This document shows positions 25,081 through 37,331 of a stretch of DNA of 64,000 nucleotides, piece after piece. Source of the stretch: Cavia porcellus (taxonomy: Eukaryota; Chordata; Mammalia; Rodentia; Caviidae). The position numbers and the translations under genes were made by a program. The stretch covers positions 36,531,519 to 36,595,518 of the forward strand of contig NW_026947485.1 of the NCBI RefSeq assembly GCF_034190915.1, given 5' to 3'. The notes beneath the pieces are model-generated. The model worked only from the letters and a program-made list of their open reading frames with translations. It made no database searches and was not told the DNA's origin. Numbering within the stretch: position 1 is the stretch's first letter; every line of letters starts with the position of its first letter.

Positions 25081-26554
25081 GGACTGCGGAGCAATAGAAT
25101 TACCAAGCTCTTGGATATAGTAGTCCTGATGCCACCAGTGGACAATGGGGGCTATTCTTGAGCACCTGCTCTTCTAGAAACAACCTCACCATATCTCCTC
25201 TCCAGTGATAGCCCATGGGACTACACCCAGCATATACTAGTATTTTTCTTAAAAATCTTTTTAAATGAGTGAAGCAAAGCAGTTTTAGGAATTTCTCAAC
25301 TGCTCAATCCTGCATTTGAGATGCAGATGGAACACAGCTTCTTAAGAAAGTATACAAAAGCAGTGCCTGAGACAAGCATTGTGAGCATGGGGTATTCAAA
25401 CTGTCCACCTGCACACAATGGGATTCCACTTCCTTAGGCATCTAGAAACCATGCAGTGTTCTCAGAATGGAACCACTGCTTCTCACTCCCATGGCCATAG
25501 CCTTCCCAGTGGGTCCTGTATTCACTCCTGCTTCTAAATAAGTAAGAGGCTGAAGGGCTGAGTGGATGTCCCGTGGTAGTGGCAGACAAATCCTGGGACA
25601 GAAGGCAAGGGAGATGCGGTGTCCTCAAATCAGGCGCTTTTAGATTCTACAGGCATGCCACCCAGTTGCTGTGGCAACAGCAGACACAGAAAGGCAGGTC
25701 AAGGGGATAGGAGATGAGGAGCCAGGGAAGTCTAAATAGCACAGTATATAATCCTTTAAAGCCACTAATTAGTTCTATAAAAGCAAGATTAAAGTCACTT
25801 TAAATAATATTTTTTGGTATGGACCTCCAATTTTCTTCTAACTTCCTATTTTTTCTATTACTTCCATTATTACCCCCAGCCACTGTTTTTCTCCTCCTTT
25901 CTGTCTTTCACAATAAGCCAAGTTTTATTCCACCTTGAAAGTATTGACATCTGTGAGATAAGGAACATCAAAGTGACACTGAGTCATGGAAGTTGGTGAC
26001 AGCTAGATGAACCCATTTGTTCTGTGGCTCATCAAATTCACAGAGACTTCTAGAGAGGGACTTGTTGCTATTTAACCTTTCCTGGCCCTTTCTGTTTTTC
26101 TCTTCTTCCACCACACAATTAACACCTCATCCTGAAGGGTTGTAGCCTCTGATTGCCTGTAATGCACCACTTTGTACTTTAACAGAATCTGCCCTGGTGT
26201 GTACATGATAATTTCATCCACTAATAATTTTACCCTTTTATTTCCTGTCTCTTTAACTCAGAGGAATTCTAAGACTCGGGTCTTCTATTCGTTTCTTTCA
26301 TTCTGAACTCAATACTAGATTTTTAAAAAGCTCACTGTTTACTCCTTTGCACTAGGCCAGAAGACCACTAAAGATCATTTCACGAAACTAACCTCATATT
26401 AGAGGTGAGGTTTGTAAACATTAGCCTCCCAATGAAAAAATTTGGTTCTTTATGAAAATATATATTGAGCAGATAAAGAAAATGCCAGTGTTAGGTAGAA
26501 CTGTACACTTGATTGTATATATCTCACTCACATATGTTACTTCATGCAGTTCTC
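25081..26554. other. Intergenic, nothing recognised
   Basis: No coding signal or clear repeat. The stretch from about 25730 to 26470 is AT-rich. Confidence 0.5.
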
Positions 26555-26690
26555 AGGATTCAGCTGCATGCTCCAGTTACCATTTTATACTCATTTTACA
26601 GACAAGTATACCATGGCTCAAAGCAGTGACAACTTCAGTCCTACAAATGGCTAATGACAGAGTGACAGAGCTGGCATAAGATCCTAGGTG
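26555..26690 (-). repeat. MIR SINE fragment, antisense
   Basis: actcattttacagacaagta, aatggctaatgacagagtga and cagagctggcataagatcct follow the antisense MIR order (cattttacagatgagg, cagagctgggattcga). Confidence 0.6.
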
Positions 26691-26949
26691 TCTTAGATTC
26701 CAGAACCTTTATGCTTAATAAATGTACTACCCATACCAAACCATAACTAAACCAGTCTCAGTTCTCTCTCACTCTGAGGGATAAGTTATTACCATACTAT
26801 TGGAAATGCAAAGAACATTGCAGAAAACATACTGAAGGGTAGGTATGGTGCTGCAATTCCAAGATCAAGTAGCAAGAACAGAAGAATTGAGGGGATGTAT
26901 TCATACCATCAAGGGATGGAACGCAAGGTAGGCTTTCGAGCAGAATGCA

Positions 26950-27135
26950 CCATAATTAGAGAAGGATCTAAATTCAAGTCCCAGCACCATACTTAGTTGT
27001 ATGTGTAACCTGAAATAGGTTGAGATCCACATCTAATGTCTCACCCTCCTCATCTGTGAAATGGAAATAATCTGTAAGAAAACTGTAAGAATAAAGTAAG
27101 ATTCTTTGTGCAGTGCCTGTACATAGTAAGAGTAG
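26950..27135 (+). repeat. MIR SINE
   Basis: A tctaaattcaagtcccagca opening, then ctcctcatctgtgaaatgga and tttgtgcagtgcctgtacat, matches MIR from the A/B-box region through the core to the 3' end. Confidence 0.65.
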
Positions 27136-27779
27136 TGACTTTCATGAGTGTCTTACTGACTGACCATTGCAAGATTGCTTTCTAGGATACTTAATTCATC
27201 CTAGACGCAACAGAGCCACAGCTAGTCATGGGACGGTAAGAACATTGGTAGCCACTCCTTCTCCTACTGCAAGCACACCTCCCCAAGTGGGAGGAAGGGC
27301 AATGCCAACTCCTTAGGAAGCCATCTACTCTCAAGCTGTGAGCTACTCTGAGGAGTCTTTAATCCCTGATGAGAAACTGGTGGTCTCCATTTTGTAAAGC
27401 AGCCAGCTGGAGACATGACCCCAGCAGAGGCAGAAGGATAGATTTATGTCACTCCTCAGCCAGAGACATGGGTCCAAGAAATCCAGTGTCCTTTCCAAGT
27501 GATTCCACAACACCCTGTGGAATGTGAACGTCCCTGTGGAACTCCATGGAACCTCACAGAATCCGTCCCATCTGCTCTTTGGGCCTGTGGTCCAGCTTGC
27601 CTCTTCAGCCTCAGTTTCATAGAGCTCATTCTGCCACAGCTCCTGAGGCCAGCTGCCAACACCCAACTCCTGACAATCCTTTTGGCTTTTTCCCTTCCTC
27701 ACCCTCTAGAGCCTGACAGCTTTACCCAAGGCCCCCAACACACAAGGCCTCTCTTTCCTGGCACCCAGATTGGCCTTCC

Positions 27780-28080
27780 AGGGGGTCTCTGAGTGTGAAC
27801 TGAGACCCAGCTGGAGGAAAGAGCAAGCTTTATTGAGTTATGAGGCTATAATTCCATCAAGGGCTTCTGCAGAGATCGTAAACTCATGTCCCAAGTCTCC
27901 CCATTCCCCAGGCCCCTTCTCTCCACAGAGTGATTTACAAGCCTATAATTCTGAGGCGGGACTGCTTTTTATTTCACATAATCCAAATATTTTCATAAAG
28001 CACATCGCTCTTTCTCTTGGCTTCCAGTTCTTCCCTTAAAGTTAAAAAGCAGCCACTGTGTCATCTAGTGGCCAAGTCCC
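27780..28080 (-). repeat. Possible retroviral LTR fragment (antisense)
   Basis: The + strand shows gagcaagctttattgagtta, which on the minus strand would be a polyadenylation-like part of an LTR (AATAAA). The neighbourhood is of LTR-like composition. No paired LTR, primer-binding site or retroviral reading frame is seen, so this is only a suggestion. Confidence 0.2.
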
Positions 28081-28529
28081 AGGCTGGGCCTAGGGGCATG
28101 ATTACCAGCCAAACCCCTTCTGCTTTGAGCTAAGAAGGCAACATCTACCCACACATGCTGGGCGTGTCATGGCTCAAACCTTAGTCATGGCTGACACAAG
28201 TGGTTAGGAAGGCCCTCTCTTAGGGATTCAAGGACATGAACACATGGACATGAGAAAGACAAAACTTGATCTCTGAGGCTCCATGCCATTCAGTCGACAA
28301 GACTTTGTTGGGCCCACACTTCCATGGTGTTCTGTGGAGTCTGTGAGTCACATTGCAGCCCTAATATCTTTTCTGTAGTCATATTTCTGCCATTTTCATC
28401 CCTTCAAATACTAGAGTTCATAAGTATATATTTTTATTTTGCTATTACCCTTCTTGGCCCAATATTTCACACTGCAGTAAATGGAACAAATATAACATTC
28501 CCTGTCATATTTTATACTTACACTTTTAT

Positions 28530-28625
28530 AATCTGACTCCCTCATTGGAATGTAAGCTCCCTGAAGGCAGGCACTTTAGTTGAGGTACTTGGTCCCAACT
28601 AGAAATGTTTGATAAATAAAGGATG
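28530..28625 (+). repeat. L2 LINE 3' end
   Basis: ggaatgtaagctccctgaag, gcaggcactttagttgagg and aatgtttgataaataaagga match the well-known L2 3' end (atgtaagctccttgagggcagg ... aataaatatttgttgaat). Confidence 0.75.
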
Positions 28626-29870
28626 AAGGAAGGAAGTAGCAAATGATGATCACATGAGGCAGTTGGAAGGTCTGTAGTGTTGACCCCAGGAGACGATGGA
28701 AACAGGTTTGCCTGGGGCATTGCTAGTCCCAAGTTAGAGCATGGTGGGTGATGAAACTGGTACAGAGACTTTCTTGATGTCTTTGTCTTACTGACAACTT
28801 TGCTTTGATGGAGACCTTAGTATATGGATTAAATGGATGGAGAAAGACAGTGTGAAAGAGAAAGGGACCTCATGAATGGGACTCCATCCTGCAAACTGTG
28901 CAAACAGCCCTTGTGTCAACCTGCTCCCGTATCCTTCCTGAGAAGCTGCCACAGTGATATGTCACCATCATCAACATAGAGATGTACCAAGGACAAAAAC
29001 TAATGACCCCAGTTACGTGGGACAATGGCCCCCTCCTTCAACCCAGACCTCACCCAGGCCTAGGATCCTCCTGTTCTCCTCCATCTTTCTGACTTTGCCT
29101 ATGCTTGGCTTTTCCCTTTAAGATATGCTCATGTACTCGTCAGTGGTGGCTGGTAACTATGGAAACTACAATTAAGCTGTTTTGCTCAATGTCTCTAAAA
29201 ATTGCCAAGAACAGGCAGCAGCAGCCCTTGACTTATCAGAGACCCAGCCCGAGCTCATCCATATGTTCATCTAAGACACACCCTTTGCAGGGCCTGACCT
29301 GATGCTCCTGAAGACAACAGGGATAAAGAACACTTTCTTTCTTTGAAAATTTCCAATTCATCACAGTCCAATGTTTTTGTAACATACAATGAAAACAAAT
29401 TAGGGATGAAATAGATTTTTAAAAAGCCAAGTGTAACATGCAAGTCCCAATTTTATATCAGTGAATTCAATAAACATAATCAGAGTCCTCTTTCAATGGC
29501 TATGAGAGTTTCTCAAGGGCTGACTCTCAGTTTCTGTTCTGTGTCATCATAGGTCAGCACCAGTTTGTAGACAGTTTTCCCTTGCACCATTCTGAGTAGC
29601 TCTGGCCTGAAGCCCCAGGAAGAGAAACTAGAGCACCGTTAGTTCATTACCCAGACATATCCCTGGCTAAGCCTGCTAACCTTGCTATATGAGGCTTGGG
29701 CCTGTACCCAAACGCCTTGGGGTGGAGGATGGGGTCTCTCTAGAGGCTTGTGACAACCCAAGGAAAGGACTGTACTTCACTTGAGGTATTAGGCAGGGTC
29801 CTTACTGTTCCCCAAAGTGCTCCCAACAGTCAAGAATCTATATAATATCAGATGGCTCAGGCTTCAGGTC
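28626..29870. other. Intergenic, nothing recognised
   Basis: No gene or clear repeat. An AT-rich part lies at about 29330-29480. Confidence 0.5.
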
Positions 29871-29970
29871 ACCCAGTGTATATTTCTTTTCTTTTTTTTT
29901 TTTTAATCGGTACCAGGGATCAAACTCACGACCGCCTGCTTGCAAGGCAGGTCTACCCAGTGTATATTTC
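29871..29970 (-). repeat. 5'-truncated tRNA-related SINE with 16-bp target duplication
   Basis: An exact 16-base direct repeat, acccagtgtatatttc, lies at 29871-29886 and 29955-29970. Between them, read on the minus strand, is a short tRNA-like body (gccttgcaagcaggcggtcg, then tgagtttgatccctggtacc with a B-box-like gagtttgatcc) and an A-rich tail. This is the signature of L1-driven insertion of an ID-type SINE missing its 5' end. The perfect duplication shows it is the youngest clear insertion in the window. Confidence 0.8.
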
Positions 29971-30249
29971 ATGGAGTTGGTACTGCCTTACAATTGGTCA
30001 AATAACCCCACTACTTTCTCCAAAAATGACTGTCTACAAAACCCAGTGGGCATTCATTATTTATTTCCCATCTGATGTCTGAGTCCCTTCCAATATTATG
30101 AAATCAAGGCATACTTTTTGTGCACTACAGTACATAAATATTAAGCAGCAGCTCTGAGAGATTTAACCTATGTATGTCACTCAGTTTAAAATATGAAATA
30201 CATCCATCACCCCAGAAAGTTCCTTCATTCCCCTTCCTGGTAACTTTCA

Positions 30250-30840
30250 ATATATCCATGGATTCTTCTCTTCATGAATACTTCATCATGGGTTCAACTG
30301 ACTATGGATCAAAACTATTCGAAAAAATTTTAAAAAGTATAGTGGCCTCTTTCTTGTCACTATACCCTAAACCATATAGTATACCAACTAATTACATAGC
30401 ATTTATATTGTATTAGGTATTATAAGTAATCCATAGATGAATCAAAAACATAGAGGGATGTGCCTCAGTTACATGCAAACGCTATACCATTTTATTTATT
30501 GTTTTAGGTTAACATTTTTAAAATTTATTTTAAAAAGCAAAACAAAAAATTATAGAAATAATACAGAATTTCAAAAAAGCAGTAATAAATCAATACTATT
30601 TAATATATTGTATATTTTTATTTTAGAAGTAGTTCAGTCACAAGATCCAGGCATAAAAAATGATCAAACAATCAAACGATCACAGCACAAATTGTTCTTT
30701 TTGATGAACTAATAGAGATTAGCACCAAACTCTATGGATGCTCAAGTTCCTTGAATAAAATGGCACAGTTATCTATATTGTATATATGTCTGAGGGGATC
30801 CCTAGAACCTATCATCCTTGGATATTAAAGGACAATGATA
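30250..30840 (+). mobile_element. Tigger-type DNA transposon remnant
   Basis: The left part (30250-30502) resembles a nonautonomous mammalian Tigger-related element: tatccatggattcttctctt, gggttcaactgactatggat, taggtattataagtaatcca. The right end (30788-30840: tctgaggggatccctagaac ... ttggatattaaaggacaatg) resembles the other terminal repeat. A middle segment (30722-30772, tctatggatgctcaagttcc then ttgaataaaatggc) is in the opposite orientation to that expected. 30503-30720 is AT-rich filler. The subfamily is not assigned; no transposase frame. Confidence 0.55.
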
Positions 30841-32154
30841 CAGCTCTAGCTTTTGCACCTGTATACATTGTGATATACCCAATCTCCCCTCAAATTCCAC
30901 ATACATTCTTTTTAGTAAATCCTGGCTTTCTCCTATTCTCACCTCCCAAGATGACTACCATTTTGATTTTTATCACCACTGATTAGTTTTGCATGTATCA
31001 TAGAAATGGGCTTGCTGTGCACTCTAGTTTTTTCTTCCACCTTACACAATGTCTGCAGTTCCTCCAGTGGTGTCCTGATATTTTTGGGTTCTTTCTAACA
31101 CCGTGCTGTGCACCATTTCTGCTGTGAACATTCCTGTCTATCTTTCTCTTCCTTTGGGTAAATGCCTGATAAGGGAATCACTCAATTATAGAGTAGGCAT
31201 ATGTTTAGCTTTTCAAGCAGATGCTGACAAATGGTTTTCAAAAGTAATTGAGCAAATTTCCTCTACCATCAGCAGTGTATGTGAATTCAGGTTGCTTCCA
31301 TTTTTGTAACATTTGGTTTCATTCATTTTTTTCCTGTTAGCCATTCTCGTGAAGGCAGAATGATATCTCATTTTGGTTTTCATGTACATGACTTGGTTGA
31401 AGAATGATGTTTTTAGAACCTGTTCACATGATATCCTTCACCCAAAGACCCTCTTCTGTAAAGTACCTTGTTTAATTCTTTCACTTTAAAAAAAAATGGA
31501 TTCCTCATCAGATGTATCATTAATGTCTTCTAGTCTGTAGTCTGTTTACTTTCTAAACAATGTTTTCAGTAGTAAGAAGCTCTTCTTTTAATGCAATCCA
31601 ACATATCATTCTACCCTTTTATGGCTAGTATTTCAGTGTGCTACTCAGGACATCGTTGCATACCTTTGAGATCATGAAGTTGTACCCTCTGTTTTCTTCT
31701 AGAAACTTTGCTGTTTTTATCTTTCACATATAACTCTGATATTCCTGAAATTCATTTTCTTGTATTGTGAGAAATAGGACAAAGCTCATTTTTCTTCCAT
31801 ATGAATATCAATTGCTCCAGTACCATATATCGGAAAGACCATCTTTACTGAATTGCAGTGCAGTCTTTATTGTAAATCTTGTGACATACACTTGTGGATC
31901 TATTTCTGGATTCTCTGTCCTGTTTCACTGATTGGTTTATTTGTCACTCCTTACACCAGCACCACACCATCTTCATTACCAGCTCCTGTAGCAAGCCTCA
32001 CAAATCTTTCCTCAATAACTTTTTTTAGTTTGCAATAAAGAAGTCTTGTTCTTTATTTATTGAATGTATTCCTAGCCACTTGATATTTTTGATGCTACTC
32101 TAAATAGAATTTTGTTTCTTATGGTAAGAAACATAAAATTTAATATCTTAGATA

Positions 32155-32790
32155 TTTTAAACTTACAGTACAATGGTAGTTATTTATGTGCATACTGTAG
32201 TGCAATGGATCTCAAGAACTTTTGCATCTTGCAAAGCTAAAACTCTATATCCATTGAGCAATAACTCTCCATTTCTGGCTCTCCTCACTACAGGTAGCCA
32301 CTTTCTACTTTCTGGTTCTATGGAATCGACTACTTTACGTATTTAATATATGTGAATTCATGCAGTATTTGCTTTTTGATTTGGGGGATTTTTTTGTTTT
32401 GTTTTGTTGTAAATGGATCTCTTCATTTAGTATAATCCTTCAGGTTCATGCACATTATAGTATAGAAAAGGATTTCTTTCTTTTTGAAGACTAATATTTC
32501 ATTGTATTGCATAACTATATCTCCTTTATTCACTTATTTACTTTAATTTGCTTCTACCTCTAGGCTACTGTAAATAATGGTACCATGAGAATGAATGGGC
32601 AAATACTTCTTTGAGATCCTATTTCCCTTATTCCAAATACCCAGAAGTAAGAGTCTTGAAGCATGCAGTCATTCTAGTTTTAATTGTTTTGAGGAGCCTC
32701 CATACTATTTTCCCTAATAGTGACACTATTTTATAGTCCCTGCAAACAAATTTTTAAAATCTCATTGTCTAATTATGGTTTTTATCTGTA
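32155..32790 (-). repeat. Second L1M 3' end, antisense, nested
   Basis: ttttgcatcttgcaaagcta, aaactctatatccattgagc, tagccactttctactttctg, tcatgcagtatttgcttttt, aggttcatgcacattatagt and atacccagaagtaagagtct follow the antisense L1M 3'UTR in order. It separates two parts of the surrounding L1. Confidence 0.7.
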
Positions 32791-33075
32791 AATACAATCG
32801 GTATTTTTTATAGCAAGCAGGCCTACATGATACTTACTAAATTCAGTTACTAATTTTAGTAGTTTGTAGTTTCCTTTGGATTATCTATGTCTATGATCAT
32901 GACATCTGTGTCTATACTTATGACATCTGTGAATGAAGGTGGTTTAATCTGTTCCTCTCTGAGGTTTACCACATTTGCTTCTTTTTCTTGCTTTATTGAA
33001 GTAGCGAGGACTTCCAGTGCAGTGTTGAACGGGAGTGGAATTCATGTACATCTTTGTTCTCTTCAGGTTTTAAGA

Positions 33076-33974
33076 AATCTTCCACCCTCTGGGCTTCCCT
33101 GGGAAGCAGAGTCTGCCCCCAACTTAGAAGCTGTAATGCCAGATACTTACTTTCCCAGCTTCCTTTGCAGCTGGGTATTGACTTATTCAGAATCTCTTTG
33201 GAAAACAGAAGGCAAACCCAGATGGGATTCTGAGGAGAGTTAATAAAGCAACTATCTATAGAGATGTGTGCAGGGTTACAGGAAACCAGTAAAGCATGCT
33301 GAGGTATTTAGAGAGTAACAATAGCAGGAAGCTATTTCCATACCCAGACCTGGAAGGAGTGAGTGAGGAAGGAATGTTATTTCAGCATGATGAGCTTTGG
33401 TCCCTGGAAGAGAGCCATGCTTGGGGAGCTGAGGTCTTGGGAGGATGCGCCTACTACCAGAACTGCAACAGTGAAGTGAGGAGGGAGGAAATGGAAGTGG
33501 AAACCTGCTGGCTTTTCTCTCCTCTCACTCTCTGGTCTCCTAGTGGTACCTCTAACTGGTCTTACCAAATGGAAGCTAAGGGCAAGGAGGCTAGGGAGAG
33601 CACTTCCTGAGGGTTACCCTAAGACATGAGAAAGTTAGGAAAGGATACAGCAAAAAATGGATCAGGAAGAATCATGGAAGTGACTGGCATAGTCAGGAAC
33701 ATGAGACCTATGCTTGGTCAGTCAGGTGCATCTTTCCTGACTTTGAATCAGAGCTAGTGGTAAAAAGACTCAGATAGCAAGACTTTGGGTTATAGCAATA
33801 GGGACATAGGCCAGGACTGGGGCTAGGAGTGTCACAGGGGCAAGTGAGCCACATGTTGTAGCAATTCTATGAGTTGCCTAATTTCTGTTCTGTAATTTTG
33901 ATTCTTTTTAAAACAGCTAGGATTGCATTACCTTAGTCACAGTTAAGAATTTAGCTAAAACATCCCATAGTGGG
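33076..33974. other. Intergenic, nothing recognised
   Basis: Non-repetitive-looking sequence of average composition. Open frames of about 100 codons on the + strand show no recognisable protein. Confidence 0.45.
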
Positions 33975-34285
33975 CAACTGTTCTAGTTTATATCTAAAAT
34001 AACTCTTAAAGCCTACTGAGTTTGGAATTTGATTGGAGCATGGAGTGTGACAGTTGGCTTACTGTTGGGAGGTAGGCTCAATTTGGAAAAGCGGGGTCAC
34101 AATGGTTATGAACTAGAAGGGTTTATCTTCTTCCTGGCTCTTTCCTTTACTCTCTGCTTCCTGGAGTTGGCAGACTACAGGAGAACAGAAAATCCCAGAA
34201 ATATGAACCAAAATAAACCTTTCCTTTAAGTCTCAGGTGTGGGGCATGTTGTCTGAGTAATGAGGGAAGTGACTAAGACACAACT
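33975..34285 (+). mobile_element. ERVL-MaLR-type solitary LTR
   Basis: It opens with tgttctagtttatatctaaa. Near its 3' end it has aatatgaaccaaaataaacc (AATAAA) and ctaagacacaac. This is the layout of MST/MLT-type LTRs (a g[t]tatggtttggat-like start, ccaaataaacct, a gactaa-like end). Strongly diverged; no internal retroviral sequence beside it. Confidence 0.5.
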
Positions 34286-37283
34286 TATTTCCATGTTGAA
34301 AATATCTTTTTAAAAGCATCATTCTCTATCACTTAAGTCAACAAATATTTACTGATTATCCCACATGATCCTAGCCTAGGCCAAATCATATTAAGACATT
34401 TTCAGTACTCCTAACAATGTGCCCAGCAGGAAGTTTATAAAGCTATTATTTTAGGGATAGTTAGGACCCTAGTGACAATTAAGGATTCTGTTTTAAGAAT
34501 AATTTTACTTAGAAGTGTTTGAGGAAAATTAAGTAATTTCACTGACAAGCAAATTATTTTCTTATATTGAAGCACTCACATATATTACGGATTTCAATAC
34601 AAAATTCACCAGACTTCTCAAACAAAAATTTAAACCTTGGAAGAATTTTCAGTCTTAGAGTTGTCTATGAGTTCACACCAAATGTTAAGAAGAAGCATAC
34701 CAGAATCTCTGGGTCCTACACCAGAACACTAAATTCTCTGGGGGCTTGGGCTCCTCTTTCAAATGCTCCCGACAGAACAGCTGTTAAACTCTAGCCATTA
34801 GAATTTAAAAACAATTGACTCCTATTAATAATAATAATAATAATAATAATATATTTTAATAGGCTCAGTGTGAAAGTCTTGTCCTGAACAGCCATGCTAG
34901 GCTTTTACCAATATGGTGATACTGTTGGCTACTTCTACAGGGACCACTATCCACCTGGCCCTTGTATGAGCCTAGTTCTCTGGAAAAGCAGTACTAATAG
35001 ATTTACTGTAAGGAGTTAGCTCTATGACTATGGAGACAGAACTCCCAAAATGCCAGTTGGCAGGCCCAATGAGAGAAGTCCCCACCCCAACAATAGTCTG
35101 GGGGCACAGCTAATTTAGGCTGCCTTTGATGTGACTCCTAGAACATCCTCACTCTCCCCTGCCACCATCAGGTCAAAGCTTCCACAAGGGCTGCCAGCGA
35201 GGCTCATCTCTACCTCATCATCACCAAGTTGAAGCCTTGAGTGATGGGCCCATCCCAGTTTGTCCATTACCTCCCCTGGTTTTAGCACTAAAGACCCCAC
35301 ACCCTGGTAATCTTAGGCAAGCCAGGATGCTTGGCCTCCTAACGCAGGTTGGAGGTGAGAAACTGCTAACATTATATACCTCTGATCTAAACCTCCTCTT
35401 GAATCTAGAGAAAGACTGATAATAAACTGTGCTTGTCTTTTATATCAATTAGGCACTGTTATAAGTCTAAAATCTGTCAGATAGAGGAAAAGGATTGTGC
35501 TCCGAGTCCCACTTTGGGTCCTAGAAATTAGTTTATAATCAAGTACATTCAATGAGGCGGTATTTGCCCCAGCACAGTGCCTGTCTCTCTCAAGGATAAA
35601 AATGGCACAAAGTTTGCTTGGTGATAGGTAGAATGGACATTGTTCCCAAGATCCTCTCTAAAGGGCTAGTGATTCTTGAAATTCTTTTTTAGTTCTCAAA
35701 AATGCTCTCACATTGGCATCTGCTTGATGGGTTCCTTCCAACTGTACATAGCTCCAAACAGGAGTTTCGTTTTGATATCCTCATCAAAGAGCATTTATCC
35801 TGTGCCAAGGGAGCCTCAGAGCAATGCAGTGTTCATCAGAAATTTCATTCCTGGCCTCTCTGGGAGCTGCCATCAGCCCCCCTAAGATAACGATACCAGA
35901 AGAAACATGCTGAGTGGGGCTCTGAAAAAAGATGAGAAGCAGGAGCGTGTGAGAGGCAGAGAAATGATAAGGCGTTTTCCTTTCTCCATTGTTCTCAGAT
36001 AATTTGGGCTATTAGATAATTGTTCTTAGTTTCCATGCTTTCAAAAAATGGGGTGCAGCCTGCTTGCTCTTTGAAGATTCCAATAAAGGGAAAACAAAAT
36101 CCTCTGAACATATAACCAAGGCAGAAATTATCCTGCCTTGTACATGTCTGGTGGCCCAAAGAATGGAGTTGATTATGGGCATGAAGGGAGCTGGTGGACA
36201 GCGAAACGTGACTCTCACTCACCATATGTCCAGCCTCCCTACTGAGACTGATAGCATACCTTCCTACTGCCCTTATCCTGCATCACATTTTTGGGGTGAT
36301 GTAACTGAGCATTAATTGTTATTAATAGGCAATACATGTACGTGGTATCCAATTCAAGAGGCATAGAAAGGGTCTCTATTCTATCTACATCCCCAGATAC
36401 CAGTTTCCTTTGCAGAGGCAGCCACTGCCATTGTGTTTCCAGACACACACCATGAGAATGCTATGGTGTAATTACCTGGCTTGATGTCTGCAAGAGACAC
36501 AGGACTGAACTCATCATTAATAGCTTGAAGAACCAAAACATGTCTAGCTGCATGACAAAGCCCAAGAAGCAGAACTTTGTTTCTTTGTTTATTTTCTTAA
36601 AGAAAGAAATGACAATGCTGTAGAGAAAAGGAGAAGGAGAGAGAATAGAAAGAAAGTGGGATGAAGAGGAGAAGAGAGTGCTCTGTACTAAAGCCATCTC
36701 CTCCCCAGCTCTCTCCCAAGGTTGGGTTCCTGACTGTGGACACTGCTTGTTTTCAGGGACTACTTTGTGGGTGACATGGTTAGTGACATGTGAAAGCCAT
36801 GCTTCTGTGGATTCAGGCCTGGGTCCCCTCTACACTTCAGAGGCTTTCTCTCCCAGGGAACTTGTTCACTCACACAGTGCTCCAGGAAGACATGGGATTG
36901 TCTGAACATGTCTCCTATTCTTTAAAGCCTAATTGTTGTATCAACTGGAAGAGAATTTTATGGAGCATCTCATTCAGCCTTCTAGAACCAAGATTCCAGC
37001 AACAGAGGCCGGGGAGGGGTGGAAAGAGCTACAGAGTAAAGTCACCTTTCCGATCTGGACAGGTGAATGTCAGGGCCTCCAGAAGCAACGTCTATGGAAG
37101 AGCACCTGCTTAGTCCTTGTACTTGGGTAGTGTGAGGACACAGGACAGAGCAGCTATACACCATGGTGCATTCAGGCTAGTCCTGATCCTATGGACACCC
37201 CAAGAGACTCCTCCAGCCCAGGCTATGGCCTTAGAAACAGCCACAAAAGATCATCATGTCCTCCAAGTTACTTCCAGTCAATT
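34286..37283. other. Intergenic, with (AAT)n
   Basis: No gene was recognised. It contains an (AAT) run at 34825-34851. Several open frames of 60 to 80 codons overlap on both strands and look like chance. Confidence 0.5.
34825..34851 (+). repeat. (AAT)n microsatellite
   Basis: Nine consecutive trinucleotide units in AT-rich DNA. Confidence 0.95.
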
Positions 37284-37331
37284 CCATGAGGATCAAGTTA
37301 GTTTGCCACCAAACTAACTTTATCCTCATGG
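37284..37331. repeat. 22-bp inverted repeat with 4-base loop
   Basis: The arm at 37284-37305 (ccatgaggat at its start, gttagtttg at its end) is the reverse complement of 37310-37331 except at one position (C at 37294 faces T at 37321). The loop is ccac. No simple repeat explains it. Confidence 0.9.

Larger units (their letters stand above)
30180..33075 (-). repeat. L1 (mammalian L1M type), antisense and interrupted
   Basis: The + strand is the reverse of L1 3'UTR and ORF2 sequence. 30180-30249 has catccatcaccccagaaagt. About 30880-32150 has ctaccatcagcagtgtatgt, ctatttctggattctctgtc, ccagcaccacaccatcttca and cacttgatatttttgatgct. About 32790-33075 has aggacttccagtgcagtgtt and gaacgggagtggaattcatg, known from ORF2. 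The element is cut by a DNA transposon (30250-30840) and by a second L1 3' end (about 32155-32790). Reading frames are destroyed. Confidence 0.75.
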
